Positions 31,770 to 43,110 of a stretch of DNA of 64,000 nt are shown here, piece after piece. This stretch comes from Silurus meridionalis (lineage: Eukaryota > Chordata > Actinopteri > Siluriformes > Siluridae). The stretch is taken from NCBI RefSeq assembly GCF_014805685.1, contig NC_060884.1, forward strand, positions 11,067,356 to 11,131,355, in the 5' to 3' direction. The notes beneath the pieces were generated by a model. The model was not told the origin of the DNA, did not search any database, and saw only the letters and a program-made list of their open reading frames with translations. Each line of letters starts with the position of its first letter. The first letter of the stretch is position 1. A program made the translations under genes and the position numbers.

Positions 31770-31895
31770 GCAACGAAATGCAGTTTGGGTCTTACCAGAG
31801 TGCAATAACAGCAAGTGCAGGATATACAGTTTTTACATGATTTACATAAGTTAAATAGAATGGAATATAGGACTATAAACAGTAATTTAAAGATG

Positions 31896-32070
31896 TATTT
31901 GTACTATAAATGTAGTATACAGATGAATATATATGTACTATAAACACAATATACAGATGAATATATATATGTACTATGAATATAATAACAGATGAATATG
32001 AATATATATGTACTATGAACAATAATATACAGATGAATATATATGTACTGTGAATATGATATACAGATGC
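31896..32070. repeat. About 31-bp AT-rich minisatellite in the Rex1-like 3' UTR
   Basis: Five to six imperfect units of ATACAGATGAATATATATGT followed by ACTATGAA or a variant. Length varies with AT expansions. Confidence 0.75.
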
Positions 32071-32805
32071 CTATTACTATACACAGAGATTTACAGAAGG
32101 ATGTGAACGGTGAACATAATATATTGCTATTATTATGAACAGAAAACGGGTATATATACAATGGTAATAAGTTAATGAAGTGAGCAGCAATACAAAGAAG
32201 AGCAATGTGCAAATGAGCATAGTTTTGTGTAAACAGTATAATAAAGTGTTAGGTGAGAAACGATCAAATGTCCAAGTTAGCATAAGTTTTTGTGTATACA
32301 GTCCATTAGCGAGATAACGAAGTGTGAGGTGTGGGGGGAAATGTAGTCGTGTGTCAGTGAGGGGCAAGTAAAGAGTTCAGTAAAGAGACAGCTCTAGGAA
32401 AAAAGCTGTTCTTTAGTCCTTTAGTCGACTGGTCCTTGTCCGGAGGCACCTGAAACGCCTGCTGGAGGGCAGAAGAGAGAACAGTCTATGGGCAGGATGA
32501 GAGGAGTCCTTAAGAATGCTGCGAGCTCGACGCAGACAGCGTTTTTCCTTTGGCTGTCCTCCATGGCTGGGAATGAAGTTTCTGCTGGGCAGTTTTCACC
32601 ACCCGCTGCAGTGCCTTACGCTCTGCAACAGAGCAGCTCCCATACCAGACTGTGACACAGCTGGTCAGGATGCTTTTTATAGCGCAATGGTAGAAGTTCA
32701 CCAGGATATCTGAGGAGAGCTGATTTTTCTTAAGTGTCCACAGGAAAAAGAGGCGCTGGTGAGCCTTCTTGACCAGGCTGGAGGTGTTGATAGCCCAAGA
32801 CAGGT

Positions 32806-33081
32806 TCTGGAGTATTTTTTGCAGCTCATGAATGAGGAAAACAAAAGAGAGAGAAGGTTGGATGATGTGAAGATGGTGAAGCAGAATGTAAGAGTAAGAG
32901 GATGAAGAGTGGAAGTCGGTAGGATCAGATGACACCAGTAGAAGCATGGAGATGTTTAGGAAAGATGGAAGTGGAGTTTTTACAAGATTGTTTAACAAAA
33001 TTTTGGAAGGTAAGAGGGTGCCTGAGGAATGGAGAAGTAGTGTGCTGGTACCAGTTTTTAAGAATTAGGGAGATGTGCAGA
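32806..33081 (+). pseudogene. RTE LINE, left half of a copy split by DIRS-3
   Basis: It matches 51970-52277 of the full-length RTE element, starting at GGAGTATTTTTTGCAGCTCATG. It carries the start of the reverse transcriptase (AWRCLG-like and LEGKRVPEEWRSSVLVPVF). It stops at GATGTGCAGACC where a DIRS end begins. The collinear continuation is at 36096-36612. Frame interruptions are present. Confidence 0.8.
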
Positions 33082-36000
33082 CCCTTAGGGAACTAAGGTT
33101 ACAAAGGTAACCTAGAGACGTTCCCTTTCAGGAACTTGAGCTGCGTCACTACGCTTTGGAAACACGTGTCTGATCATGCCACACTGACCAGTCATTGCCT
33201 AGTGCATGCGAGTCCTGTAGACGTACATGTTTTTTTCTCCTGGTCAGGGGCTTGAAAAGGAGGAGGGTAGAATGCCTGCAGCATGACAGGTCATAAGGGA
33301 GCCGTAGGCACCTTAGATACACACCCTAGTTTAGGGTAAAAGAAGGCACTGGCCATGCCAGGGGTAAACTCCAGGAGAGACGGGGCCATGGAAAAAGCCA
33401 GTGTCCGCCAGCACGACGGCCAAGTCCCATACAGGCACGCTAGGTCGTGTCCTAGGCCTCCTGGTGCACGCAGGAAACATGTCACCAAATGGTGTTTACT
33501 CAGCGACTGCCCAGCAAGCTGGCCACAATAAGCTGCAATAGCGGACACGTAACCCTTCAGGGTTGAAGGAGCAAACTGTTCCTGCAGGAACTCCAGCACT
33601 GAACCAACTGGGCAGTTAACTGGCTCCAAATGGTGGTGCTCGCACCACGCAAAGAACAAGCGTTATTGTCTCTGCCCAGTTATGTTCCTACTTACGAGAG
33701 AACCATGTCTTTGAAGAGATTTAGCCCCATAATAGCACAGAAACTGGTCTAGTTGAAATCACTAATGACCTGTTTTTAGTTTTACTAGATCTTAGTGCTG
33801 CATTCAACCCTATAGATCATGTTATTTTCCAAGATCGCTTACAAAAAATTGATATAGGCATTCAGGGACAGGCATTAAGCTGGTTTAAATCCTACCTGTC
33901 TGATCGTTACTATTTTGTAGACTAAAATGGAGAGCTAACAAGGGTAATGCAAGTAAATGATGGCGTGCCACAGGTTCAGTTCTAGGACCCCTGCTTTTCA
34001 CAATAAACATGCTTCCCTTAGGAAATATCATCGGCCAAAAAACCAGTACACAGAAGCGCCAGCATTTCACCCTGCATTCAGAAGGATGTACTGTAACTAC
34101 TAGTTTAACAGTAAAATACCTGGGAGTTATTTTAGACACCAACTTGTCTTTTAAAAACCATATCAACCATGTTACAAAAACTGCCTTCTTACACCTTAGA
34201 AATATTGCTAAGATAAGAAACATGTTATCTATATCTGATACAGAGAAGCTCCTCCATGTGTTCATGACCTCCAGACTAGACTATTGTAATGCATTACTAG
34301 GTGGTTGTCCTGCATCATTAATAAACAAGCTACAGTTAGTCCAGAATGCACACAAGGTCGAGAAAATATGATCATATAACCCCAATCTTATCATCCCTAC
34401 ACTGGCTACCTGTTTTGAATCGACTACAAACTACTGCTACTTACCTACAAAACACTAAATGGTTTAGCTCCCAATTTTCTATCCTGTCTTCTAACATGCT
34501 ACAATCTGTCATTCTCCCTGAGATCTCAAAACTTCTAGAAGTTCCTAGAATAGCAAAGTCCACTAAAGGTGGTAGAGCATTCTCACATTTATCTCCTAAA
34601 CTTTGGAATAGTCTTCCTGACAGTGTTCTTGGCTTAGACACACTCTCACAGTTTAAGTGCAGTTTAAAAATGTATCTTTTTAGCAAAGCCTACACATAAC
34701 ACACATCACATCATACCCTTGTGCTCCAATAGATCTGATCACATCACATTATCAACTTTTTAATGTCTTGAACAGCAGCTACGCTAATCCCTCTCCACTG
34801 CTTCTCGTTCTCTACTCATCCCGAGGCATCCTGAGGTTGCTCCAGCCCAAGTCATGTCCCACCTTATGAAGATTGTGGACCTTTAAAGAAGTAGATGCCG
34901 ACCCTGCAAAAACATCCCCAACCAACTAGAGACATACCAGTGCCAATTGTATCCCACTTCATGTAAATTTGGACACTGGACCCCCTTGAGTATTTAAAGG
35001 TTCTGGCATGGAGAAGCTGATGTTGGATCTATGATGATCGCAAATGTTGAGCTATTTTATGAGTTGCTCAGTAGGTCCTAGTTTTATAACCACAAATGAC
35101 TGTAAAAGACCGTAGAAAGAACATTACTCATAATCTTACTCTCCAGTGTTCTGTATTGTTTAAAGATTTATAATCACACTCTTGATGTCACTCAACTGAG
35201 GATAGGTTCCCCATTTTTAAGTCTGGTTACTTTCAAGGTTTCTTCCTCATAACATCTGAGTTTTTCCGTGCGACATCAGGGATTAATGCACACCATTCAC
35301 CTTAACTCTTAAAATTCTGTAAAGCTGCTTTGAGACAATGTCTGTTGTGAAAAGCGCTATAGAAATAAACTTGACTTGACTTGACTTAACGAGTTTTAAC
35401 CCCAGCTCCTTCATACGGGCGAGTACAAAATCTCGATAACAGACTGCCAAAAGCTCTGATCGAGCTAATATGAAACAATCATTGATATAGTTCAGGATGT
35501 GGATGCCCCGAAGCCTTAGCGTGTTGAGTGATGAGGCGGGCCGCATACTGGCTACCACAGTGTGCCGATCTGGGAAAAAAGGCAGACTCAGCTTAAAGGC
35601 TGTGACACAGGGTGCAGGAAGTGCTCAACCAGCTTGCTGGGTGTGCACTGCTTCCTCTTTTCGTCCAGCCAAGCTAGCTCAAGCTTAGACACGGGCCGCA
35701 TCACTACCTCCAGGAGCTTCTAGTATAGCACAGGCTGGGAGGAGTCCGTGGGTTTGCTAGCTTCCATAATCTCTCCCTCCAAGGAGGAAGAAATGTGTAG
35801 CTTATCGCTGCTTGCGCCGGGGGAAGAAACTGCCGAAGGGAGTGCTAGACCCGGCAGGTGAGTCGGGAGAAAGGGACATGGCCGTCTCCAAGCCATCTGT
35901 CAGATATGCTTGCAAACCTCACGACATCCGACGCCACTTTGCTTCGACAAAAGTTGGGCCCGAGCTGCGAGGGAGAGCACTCTCCTCAAAGAGGAGCCAT

Positions 36001-36095
36001 GTGACTACAATGTGAGCAGTCGACTCCCACAAGAGCTGACTAAGCATTCTTCTCTCCCAAGCAAACAACACACAGGCTGTGTGTATCAACAGTAA
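33082..36095 (-). mobile_element. DIRS fragment inserted in an RTE LINE and itself split by an L2 (DIRS-3)
   Basis: From left to right: an ICR-like segment at 33082-33160 (GGTTACAAAGGTAACC, then TTCAGGAACTTGAGCTGCGTC); a recombinase part at 33291-33659 on the minus strand (WCEHHHLEPVNCPVGSVLEF, FAPSTLKGYVSAIAAY, FLRAPGGL) with the middle deleted; an L2 insertion at 33661-35393; reverse transcriptase at 35394-35520 (ILNYINDCFILA, with N replacing the second catalytic D); and, after another deletion, a Gag N-terminal part at 35560-35720 and 5' leader to 36095. No complete ITR is found. It lies collinearly between two halves of one RTE copy. Confidence 0.82.
33661..35393 (+). mobile_element. L2-like LINE nested in DIRS-3
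   Basis: The 5' edge is truncated within the reverse transcriptase. Frames read LVLLDLSAAFNPIDHVIFQDRL-like sequence at 33770-33850 and GQALSWFKSYLSDR at 33870-33905. The YADD part is deleted near 34020. Then come VKYLGVILDTNLSFKNHI and FLHLRNIAKIRNML, SRLDYCNALLGGCPAS (34009-34370), ITPILSSLHWLPV and KGGRAFSHLSPKLWNSLP (34346-34699). The 3' UTR ends AAAGCTGCTTTGAGACAATG, then GCGCTATAGAAATAAACTTG and a (TTGAC)n tail at about 35375-35393, a classic fish L2-type terminus. The copy is non-functional. Confidence 0.85.
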
Positions 36096-36612
36096 CAGTA
36101 TAGTTTCATGCTGAGGAAGAGCACCACAGATGTTTGCTTTGAGAATGTTAATGGAAAAGTATACAGAAGGTCAGAAGAAGTTGCATTGTGTAATTGTGGA
36201 TCTAGGGTTAGGGTTAGGGTTAGGGTTAGGGTTAGGTGTGTCAGCAAAGTATGTTAAGGGTGGTGCAGGACAGGTAGGAGGACAGTGTTTTCTGTTTGCA
36301 GTGGTGATGGACAGGTTGGCAGACGAGGTCAGACAGGAGTCTCCATGGACTATGATGTTTGCAGAGGATATTATGATTTGTGGTGAGAGTAGCAAACAGG
36401 TTGAGATGAGCCTGGAGAGCTGGAGGTGTGCGCTGGAAAGAAGGGGAATGAAAGTCAGTAGGAATAAGACAGAGTACATATGTGTGAATAAAAGGGAGGG
36501 AAGTGGAGTGGTGTAGTTGCAGGCAGAAGAGGTGGTGAAGGTGGATGAGTTTGGGAACCAAGTAATGAAGAGTGTGTTAGAGAAGTGAAGAAAAGATGCA
36601 GGCAGGGTGGAG
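36096..36612 (+). pseudogene. RTE LINE, right half, with telomere repeats replacing its catalytic segment
   Basis: It matches 52376-53010 of the full-length RTE copy, starting at AACAGTATAGTTTCATGC. The frame at 36130-36513 reads FALRMLMEKYTEGQKKLHCVIVDL, then a Gly-Leu run from the telomere array, then FAVVMDRLADEVRQESPW and MMFAEDIMICGE (FADD changed to FAED) and RGMKVSRNKTEYICVNKREGSG. Two internal deletions are visible relative to 52490-52560 and 52595-52685. The first is filled by (TTAGGG)n. It is a dead fragment. Confidence 0.85.
36203..36236. repeat. Interstitial telomeric repeat (TTAGGG)n
   Basis: Five perfect GGGTTA units (36205-36234) with partial units at the ends, lying exactly at a deletion breakpoint in the RTE reverse transcriptase. 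TTAGGG is the vertebrate telomere unit. Confidence 0.95.
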
Positions 36613-37200
36613 AGCCCGATAGGATTCCCGGCTCACTTCTCCGGCAAAGCGGCTGAGTGGGGCGGATTCCAATGGAACATCAGCTAATACTTAAAAGGTA
36701 CAGCCATCCCAATTCTCCTCCGAATGAGCCAAGATCGCTTTCTGGGTTTCTCTCCTGTCCGGAGAGGCTCTTTCATGGGCCAGTAGATTGTGGAGCTTGT
36801 ATGGGGCGATTTCGGCTCGTACGCCAATTTCATCAGGTTTTTCACGGTGATGTTCTGGATGGTAACGGGGGATCTCCACTACAGCCCCCTCGATTCTGAG
36901 AGGGCTTTGCTCCAGTGTTCCTCCACGCCACTCCGCTCCAGTGCTCCTCCGGGCATGTCTCTTCGCTCCAGTGCTCCTCCTTCGACCCTGAACGGATAAG
37001 TGCCCTGGCCCACCTGGCATAGGTGGGTTTGGGGCATCAGGTGCAACCCCTGGAAGGGGCGAATAATGTCAGGGATTCCGGACATTACTCGCGTTACGGA
37101 CTAAACCCGCATCATGGTTCATGACTCCCTGACTCATGTTTGTCTTGTGATTCAGAATAAACATGATAGAGCTACTCTTGTTACCTTCATGCAAGAACAT
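36613..37200 (+). mobile_element. Possible LTR-retrotransposon remnant (internal 3' end plus LTR start)
   Basis: 37067 begins TGTCAGGGATTCC, the same start as the solo LTR at 31243. It is preceded by a purine-rich tract (GGAAGGGGCG, 37052-37061), as expected for a plus-strand primer next to a 3' LTR, and followed by AATAAA at 37156-37161. Upstream, 36650-37040 is GC-rich with three CGCTCCAGTGCTCCTCC-type repeats (about 36907-36980) and open frames without a firm domain match. The LTR is incomplete and the internal coding cannot be identified. The assignment rests mainly on the LTR-like start. Confidence 0.4.
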
Positions 37201-38589
37201 TAAAAAACATACACTTTGACAAACTACTACTTTAAGTCTTTCTGGTTATAACTCATTCCCTGCTGTTAAGAATTAAGTAAATATGAGATTATTTAAGTTA
37301 AATAAACAAAATATAATAAAAAACTTACCAGAATAAAAAAGGGAATTATACATCAGTATGTCAATAATTAGTAATATTGAAAAGAAAATTAGTACGCTAT
37401 TTAAATGAATTGTGCATATGTAGATGAATATCATAACTAGTCGTTTTCTATCTGTATTCCAGTGAAACAAATCTTAAAAATATCCTAATTCAAGCAGCAG
37501 AGTGTGCACAACTAACAACTAGTCTAGCTAAATAGCCAGTCTAATTGAATCTGAAAGTACAATTCATTCCAAATTAGCATCACTACTAAACACGCTAACA
37601 TAACCTCACTTTGAAATTCAGATAAAAAATATAAAAATAATTCATGTAAAATATTTATAAATGCTACAACCACAGAGTGCCTTTGTCTATTAAATGCTTT
37701 TCCTCTTGCACTTTCTTTTTGTAAGTGTGTGTACTGTGCTCCAGAAAGTTTGTACCTCTTTTTCCACAGTCTTTAGTAGTCTTTAGTGTGTGCAATTCCC
37801 CTCATGCATCTCTTGTTAACACAAAGTGGCATCTTGCACAGTGGTGTTTTTGTCTTTAAGCATTAATTCTTGCAATAATGTGTTTGCAGATCTGGTTCTG
37901 CATATGTTTCATGCATCCAGGCAGTGGACATTTATAGTCCACATAAGCGTTGTTATGATCCTATAATGTTTGGATAAATGTAGACTAAATAATCATCTTT
38001 ATGCAATTAATCTTTCAACAACAGGGTGGGTTTTTGCCTGTAGTGAATGCTATATGTGTAAATATGATGTTCACTCTTGCTGTATTGCCAAAATATAAAA
38101 GTCTGGGCAGAGGGCGCATGACACATACACAAGAAATATATTGTTAAATAAACAGTACTGAAATTGTATAATGTACCTATCTGGGCAAAGTCCTGGGCAA
38201 GTTCCTAGACTAGGCAGTTGGGTTTGCATTTGTCTGGACAGTGACCATGCAAAGGAAATGACAAACACAAGACAGGGAGCGTTACGAACTGTAATGCGGG
38301 TATAATCTGGAAAGCAGGTATGATCCCTAAAGCACGTATAAATCCGCACAGCAAGTGCAGTCCGTAAAGCGGGTATGAATCCGCACAGCGAGTGCAGTCC
38401 GGTAATCCATCCGATAAGAACAGGTAGCAGGAACTGCCGGGGAATACTGGTGGTCTGGAATCCGGGAGATTAGGAAAATTTAGCACAAACCAGCAGGGAA
38501 TGCTGGCAGTCGGGAATCCGGGAGATCGCTTGACTTTGTAGATCCGACAGCTGGAGAGGTGGAAACTGGAACTTATAAAGGGGCACAGG
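37201..38589. other. Gene-free stretch with short direct repeats
   Basis: AT-rich unique DNA to about 38090. 38270-38530 contains paired direct repeats (AAATCCGCACAGC and GTGCAGTCCG at about 38339-38402; GGGAAT, then CTGG, then GGAATCCGGGAGAT at about 38440-38526). These could be the U3 part of an unrecognised LTR. No gene is seen. Confidence 0.45.
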
Positions 38590-39595
38590 AATGAGGCACA
38601 CTGTAGAGCGAGGCTACTCGATTCAGTTCAGGTCTCCTCCACCCCATTTTCACAGGGTTTTTCCCATTCTGGTGAGAAGCCAGCAGGCTCTTGTCATGAA
38701 ACAGGAAGTAAACAGTCTCCTGGGGAAGGAGGCCATCAAGGTGGTCCCTCCATCAGAACGAGAGTTGGAGTTCTACAGCTGGTACTTCATAGTTTCCAAA
38801 AAGGGAAAGAGTGTGCTTTCTCTATTACAGAGAACCACCTATCTCGGTGTCATATGGGATATTTTGCGCACGCAACTTTCTCCTGCCTGCATTGTGAAAG
38901 GTCAGAGAAGGGCAGCCTCTCACTGTCAAGCAGTTCTAGAAACTGCTGGGGCTTATAGCAGCTGCATCAAGTGTGATTCCACTTGGCCTGCTGTACATGA
39001 GACCCCTTCAGTGGTGGCTCAGGACCTGTGGGTTCTCATGGAAGGGCAACTCCATTCGCACCATCAAGGGTCATGCGGCGATGCCAGTTCCTATCTCTAG
39101 GCTGTGCTGGGAGTCCCCGGTCGTCGCTTAACACTAACAAAGGATGCATCCCTCACGGGGTGGGGAGCGACCATGAGTGGTCTGTGTGAAGGGCCCCATC
39201 TACGCTGGCACATCAACTGCCTATAGATGCTGGCTGTGCTTCGAGCACTGAAACATTTCCTCTCAGACCTCTAAGGTCACCATGTGTTGGTCTGTACGGA
39301 CAATAATGCGGTGGTCTCCTACATCAACCATCAAGGAGGTCTGCGTTCACTCCCCCTGTGCAGTATATGCCATACCTCTGGCATCCCTGCAGCACTTTTT
39401 TCTCCCTTACAGAAGCTGCTGCTGCCCTCACTCATATGCGTTTTATACTCTTGGTCGTGACGTCACCCAACCGGTGATGGCCAGCGTCTAATTTTTTACT
39501 GATTACACACACTATTTCAGATCGTGAACAATTGGGCGTGTTCCCAAAGCGTTTCGAGTTGTTCCCTCAGGGAACTAGGGTTACCTAGAGACATT
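38590..39595 (+). mobile_element. DIRS fragment with polymerase pieces and right ITR (DIRS-5)
   Basis: On the plus strand, TVERGYSIQF, ALVMKQEVNSLLGKEAIKVVPPSERELEFYS and FIVSKKGK lie at 38590-38810. The frame jumps by deletion to SVLSLLQRTTYLGVIW and, after shifts, to an RNase H part at 39115-39400 (CWSVRT region). The YIDD region and the recombinase are deleted. The end is a DIRS ITR at about 39415-39595 with TATA at 39440-39446 and CRE at 39457-39464 (reverse sense), closest to the DIRS-2 ITR. This is a deletion derivative that keeps only one terminus. Confidence 0.85.
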
Positions 39596-42500
39596 CTTTA
39601 TGTTTGAGGTCAGCAGTTCTCAGTGAAAGGTAGAGGAAACTAATTATGATTAAAACATTAGAAAAACATCAGCCTAAAATCAATAATGGAAACTGCACAG
39701 GAATACGGCAGACATTACATCTTACTAATGAGCATGTATTAGCTGCTATCTGGTTTTAGCATTGTTAGTATTTAGTTTGAACTGTTGATTTTGTATGTTA
39801 AATTGAACAGTTCTCATAAAAACAGGCTACATCGCCCAGTAGTATGAAGTGTGTATTTTTGTCTCAGTGATGTTAACTACAAAAACAAAGCACAGCTGAG
39901 CAGTGAGGTGGAAAAAGTACCTTTTCGTGATTTTTAGCTCTCCCTCAGAGATGACAGTTGAGCTGCTCACTCAGGATTAATCATCTACTTGAGTCAGTAA
40001 GAGACATAACTCTTTCACCCTACCCTGCTTTTCCTGAGATTGAATGGCACCAAGAAGCCATCAACGCATTTGTTTGTGTTGATAACATCATCATCTTTGC
40101 TCTCTACTCTGTCAGGTTGAATAAACGAATGTGAATAAAATGGAATCTTTCAGCCCTGCTTTTAAACCATGTGGCAACATGTCAAAGTGACCCAAAAGTG
40201 CTGCAATTTTACAAACTTAATGCACACCTTCGCATCACTAGCTATATGAGATTTACCAGCTTCTCCTTTCTGACACCTGTGTTTATTTGAGCTCTGTTTC
40301 AGAAAAAAAGCCAGACATAGGAGAAAAGCATAGTCCTGTTATTGAATTGTTCAATAGCAAGTAACTGACCGTCCCTCTGGAGACATCTGAATCCATATAG
40401 AATAATGGAAAGTGACCTGCTTCTTCCTCTAAGTCAGTTAAAGATCACAGATAAAGGGAAACTGAGAAATGCTACCTCTGGGAAAGCAAACAATATTGTT
40501 CTGGAGAGCAGGTTTGTTTTTCTTCAACCAGTGTTTGCTCCACTTGCCTGGCAACAGAGCTTTGCTTGGAAGCACTCAATAAAAGCTGCCAACAGACTGC
40601 CAAGTGTTACTCTGCACTTCATTCTGAACCACCTCTTTTTTTTCTGTGCCAAACAGTAATGAGACAGGTCCATAATTAAAACTTCATAATGCAAGGTTAA
40701 TGGTTAAATCTAAACTGAACAAAAGGCTATGTTTAAATTTTCACTGCTTGCAATTTTACCTGCCCACCATCATTTTCCTAGAGATGAAAGGTTCACACTA
40801 TAAATGATAAAAAAAATAAAAAATCCCTGAAAACTAGTGGCCTCCTGAATTGTTAATTGGAGACAGTGTTGACTGTGAGTCTTCAGTAAAACAATTATAC
40901 AGAAGCTGAGAGTCGATTAGTGGAGAATATCTTATGAATGCTGCTATTATGATAAAAGGCAAGTTTAAAGTTTCAACTTGTCATAGTTTCCTCATTCAGG
41001 AAGTTTGCCAGCCCACTGGATAGTCAGTCCACTGGGAATCTATATGCTTCTACAGCTATCATCAAGGCTACAACCATAACAGTAGATGATTTATGTCTCT
41101 CACAGTGGAGTGATGGATTTGCAGTGAATGTGTAACGTCACATGATTTATGGGTCTTCCATCAAGTGGACACTGTTCATCCCACAGAACGTCAGGTTTTG
41201 TGATAATATATAGATGACACTTAGGGCAACTGATGGACTACTGAATGCATCAAGGAGTCTTCAAACTTCTAAATATTCTTAACTTTGTATGTGAAATACT
41301 CAGAAGTATCAGGAATGGTCACTTCCTCGAAATTTAAAATGAACCTCTTACAGTGACTTATTTTTTTTTTTTAATGAATACAACACTCTGTGGTACAAAA
41401 TACCATTTTGAAGGGCTAGACAAGGCTTCTGTATTAAACAGCGGCACTCTTCCAGAGCTGAGACATGCTATGAATATTCTGAATATGATTGCAGTGGCCT
41501 TGATAAATGGCAAGAGGCAAATCAGCTTCTCACAGCAGGAGGGTGATAAGCTGCTGCTGGGTCCAAGATGGCTTCCCACCTTCTCACGGAGCCCATGGCC
41601 AAATGCTCCTTTTAGACCATGTTCCTGCCAACTGCACTTTCGCTTTCAAGTGCAAGACCCTTTCTTGACAGCGAATAACCTGCTTTTTTGACCTAATTCC
41701 AGTTCTGCAAAATGTGATATTTAAATCCATTGCTTTTATGAGGAGGTATATAAATTGAGGTTGTGCACTGATGTATGAATCTGGTAACATGTAAAGAGGT
41801 AGTATGCTTTTGTAGCATGTTTAAAAAAAGAAATATAAATCTATGCTTTTAAAAGTAGAAAATATGTGCTCCCAGTGTCTTTCCTTAATTCGGGGGTTAC
41901 ATTATTATTTAATTTATAAACTGCAATTTATTCTGTTGATGTTAATTAACACCAATGCTCAGAAAACCAGCAGGCAGTGATTGTTCTACATACTTTTCAT
42001 GACAATTTTATTATTTTTACCTAAGGCAATGGATAAATTATCTTTTTACAAATATTGTGTTTTTACAGAAATTTTTTTTTGTATCTTCAGGATTCATATT
42101 TCATGCTTGCTTCAGACAGTGCTTGTTTCCTGACCCCAGAGATTAGGTGCTTTATCACTGCCAAACAGCACTGGTCTATTTAAACCATCAGGACATTCAC
42201 GGTGAACCTTTTGAAGTCTAACGGCTGTGCCTAGTAGGACAAAAAGTTCATGGATGTAGTTTTGTAAAACCTGCTATAGAAACTACCTTTGTGGTACTCT
42301 TTCAATTAATAAGGACTTATTTGTTAAGAGAATTGGGTTTGGTGTAATATTTGACAATTAATCTTAAATGTTTAATATTAAATGTGAACAAATAGTCCCC
42401 CTTGATTAAAAATAAAAGACAGACATAAATCACCACTTGGCCCAAATCTAGCCTACATGTCTAGTTTTCAGTAAGTGCAATACACCAATACAAAGTTCTA

Positions 42501-43050
42501 AGACCACTATCAGAATCTTGATTTATTAACAATCCCCCCACTTGCTAATGTGCTTTTTGATTTGTATAATAGGATTAAAATTACCCAAAGGACATTTCAA
42601 TTTTCATCGATTTGTCATTTATCTGCAAGGTTTATTGCCCTTGCAGATCCAAGGAATGGGCTTCTCCATCACAACCAATGAGCCTTTAGCATGTCTTTTT
42701 CAGACACAACTCAATAATGGGTGGTTTTTCATTCATCAACTTTAGATTGTTTTAGGTCAGCAAGAAAATGACAGTGTTGTTGTTTTCTCTTAATGATTTC
42801 AAGTGTGTACTGTATGTGCAAAGATTTTTATTGTATTGACACTGCTTTGTAATCATCAAGCTGAAGCTCATTCTTCAGCATTTTTTGAAGTGGTGAAATA
42901 CATATAACCCTAGGTCAAAAGCTCAAAAAAGCAGAAAGGAACACCATGAAATGCAGTAACTATGATTTTTTGTTCAATATGCAATCATTGCCTATATCAA
43001 TGTATTGTTGGAAATGCAGCAGCTAATTCATTGTTTGATTCAGAATCAGT
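39596..43050. other. Largely unique DNA, no gene recognised
   Basis: No coding sequence or known repeat is recognised across this 3.4 kb. Several evenly complex blocks (about 40400-40650 and 41440-41700) look less random than their AT-rich surroundings and are candidates for conserved non-coding elements. Open frames at 40405-40659 and 41353-41691 have no motifs that I recognise. Confidence 0.4.
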
Positions 43051-43053
43051 TTC

Positions 43054-43110
43054 ATTCAATTCAACTCAATTTTATTTATAAACCACTTTTAACCGTGAAA
43101 ATCGGTATAC
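43054..43110 (-). repeat. Short L2-like LINE 3' tail
   Basis: ATTCAATTCAACTCAATTTTATTTATA followed by CCACTTTTAACCG is the inverse of the L2-type 3' terminus (compare 59270-59318). Only about 55 bp are present. Confidence 0.55.

Larger units (their letters stand above)
31185..32805 (-). mobile_element. Rex1-like LINE 3' half, interrupted by a solo LTR
   Basis: On the minus strand, reverse transcriptase C-terminal motifs lie at about 32560-32800 (NLSWAINTSSLVKKAHQRLFFL, SILTSCVTVWYGSC, ALQRVVKTA). A frameshifted tail follows (KNSFFPRAVSLLN). The 3' UTR runs down to a TAATCTAATCTAAT tail at 31183-31200. The terminus (CATTTCGTTG, then CCTTGTACTTGTACATTTGT and AATGACAATAAAG) is split by the solo LTR at 31243-31769. 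At 32805 it meets an RTE fragment. It is an inactive 5'-truncated copy. Confidence 0.85.

Noticed and set aside
41353..41691. Possible host exon in the 112-codon open frame
   Set aside because: No recognisable domain, no convincing splice-site pair, and a frame of this length is not rare in 64 kb.
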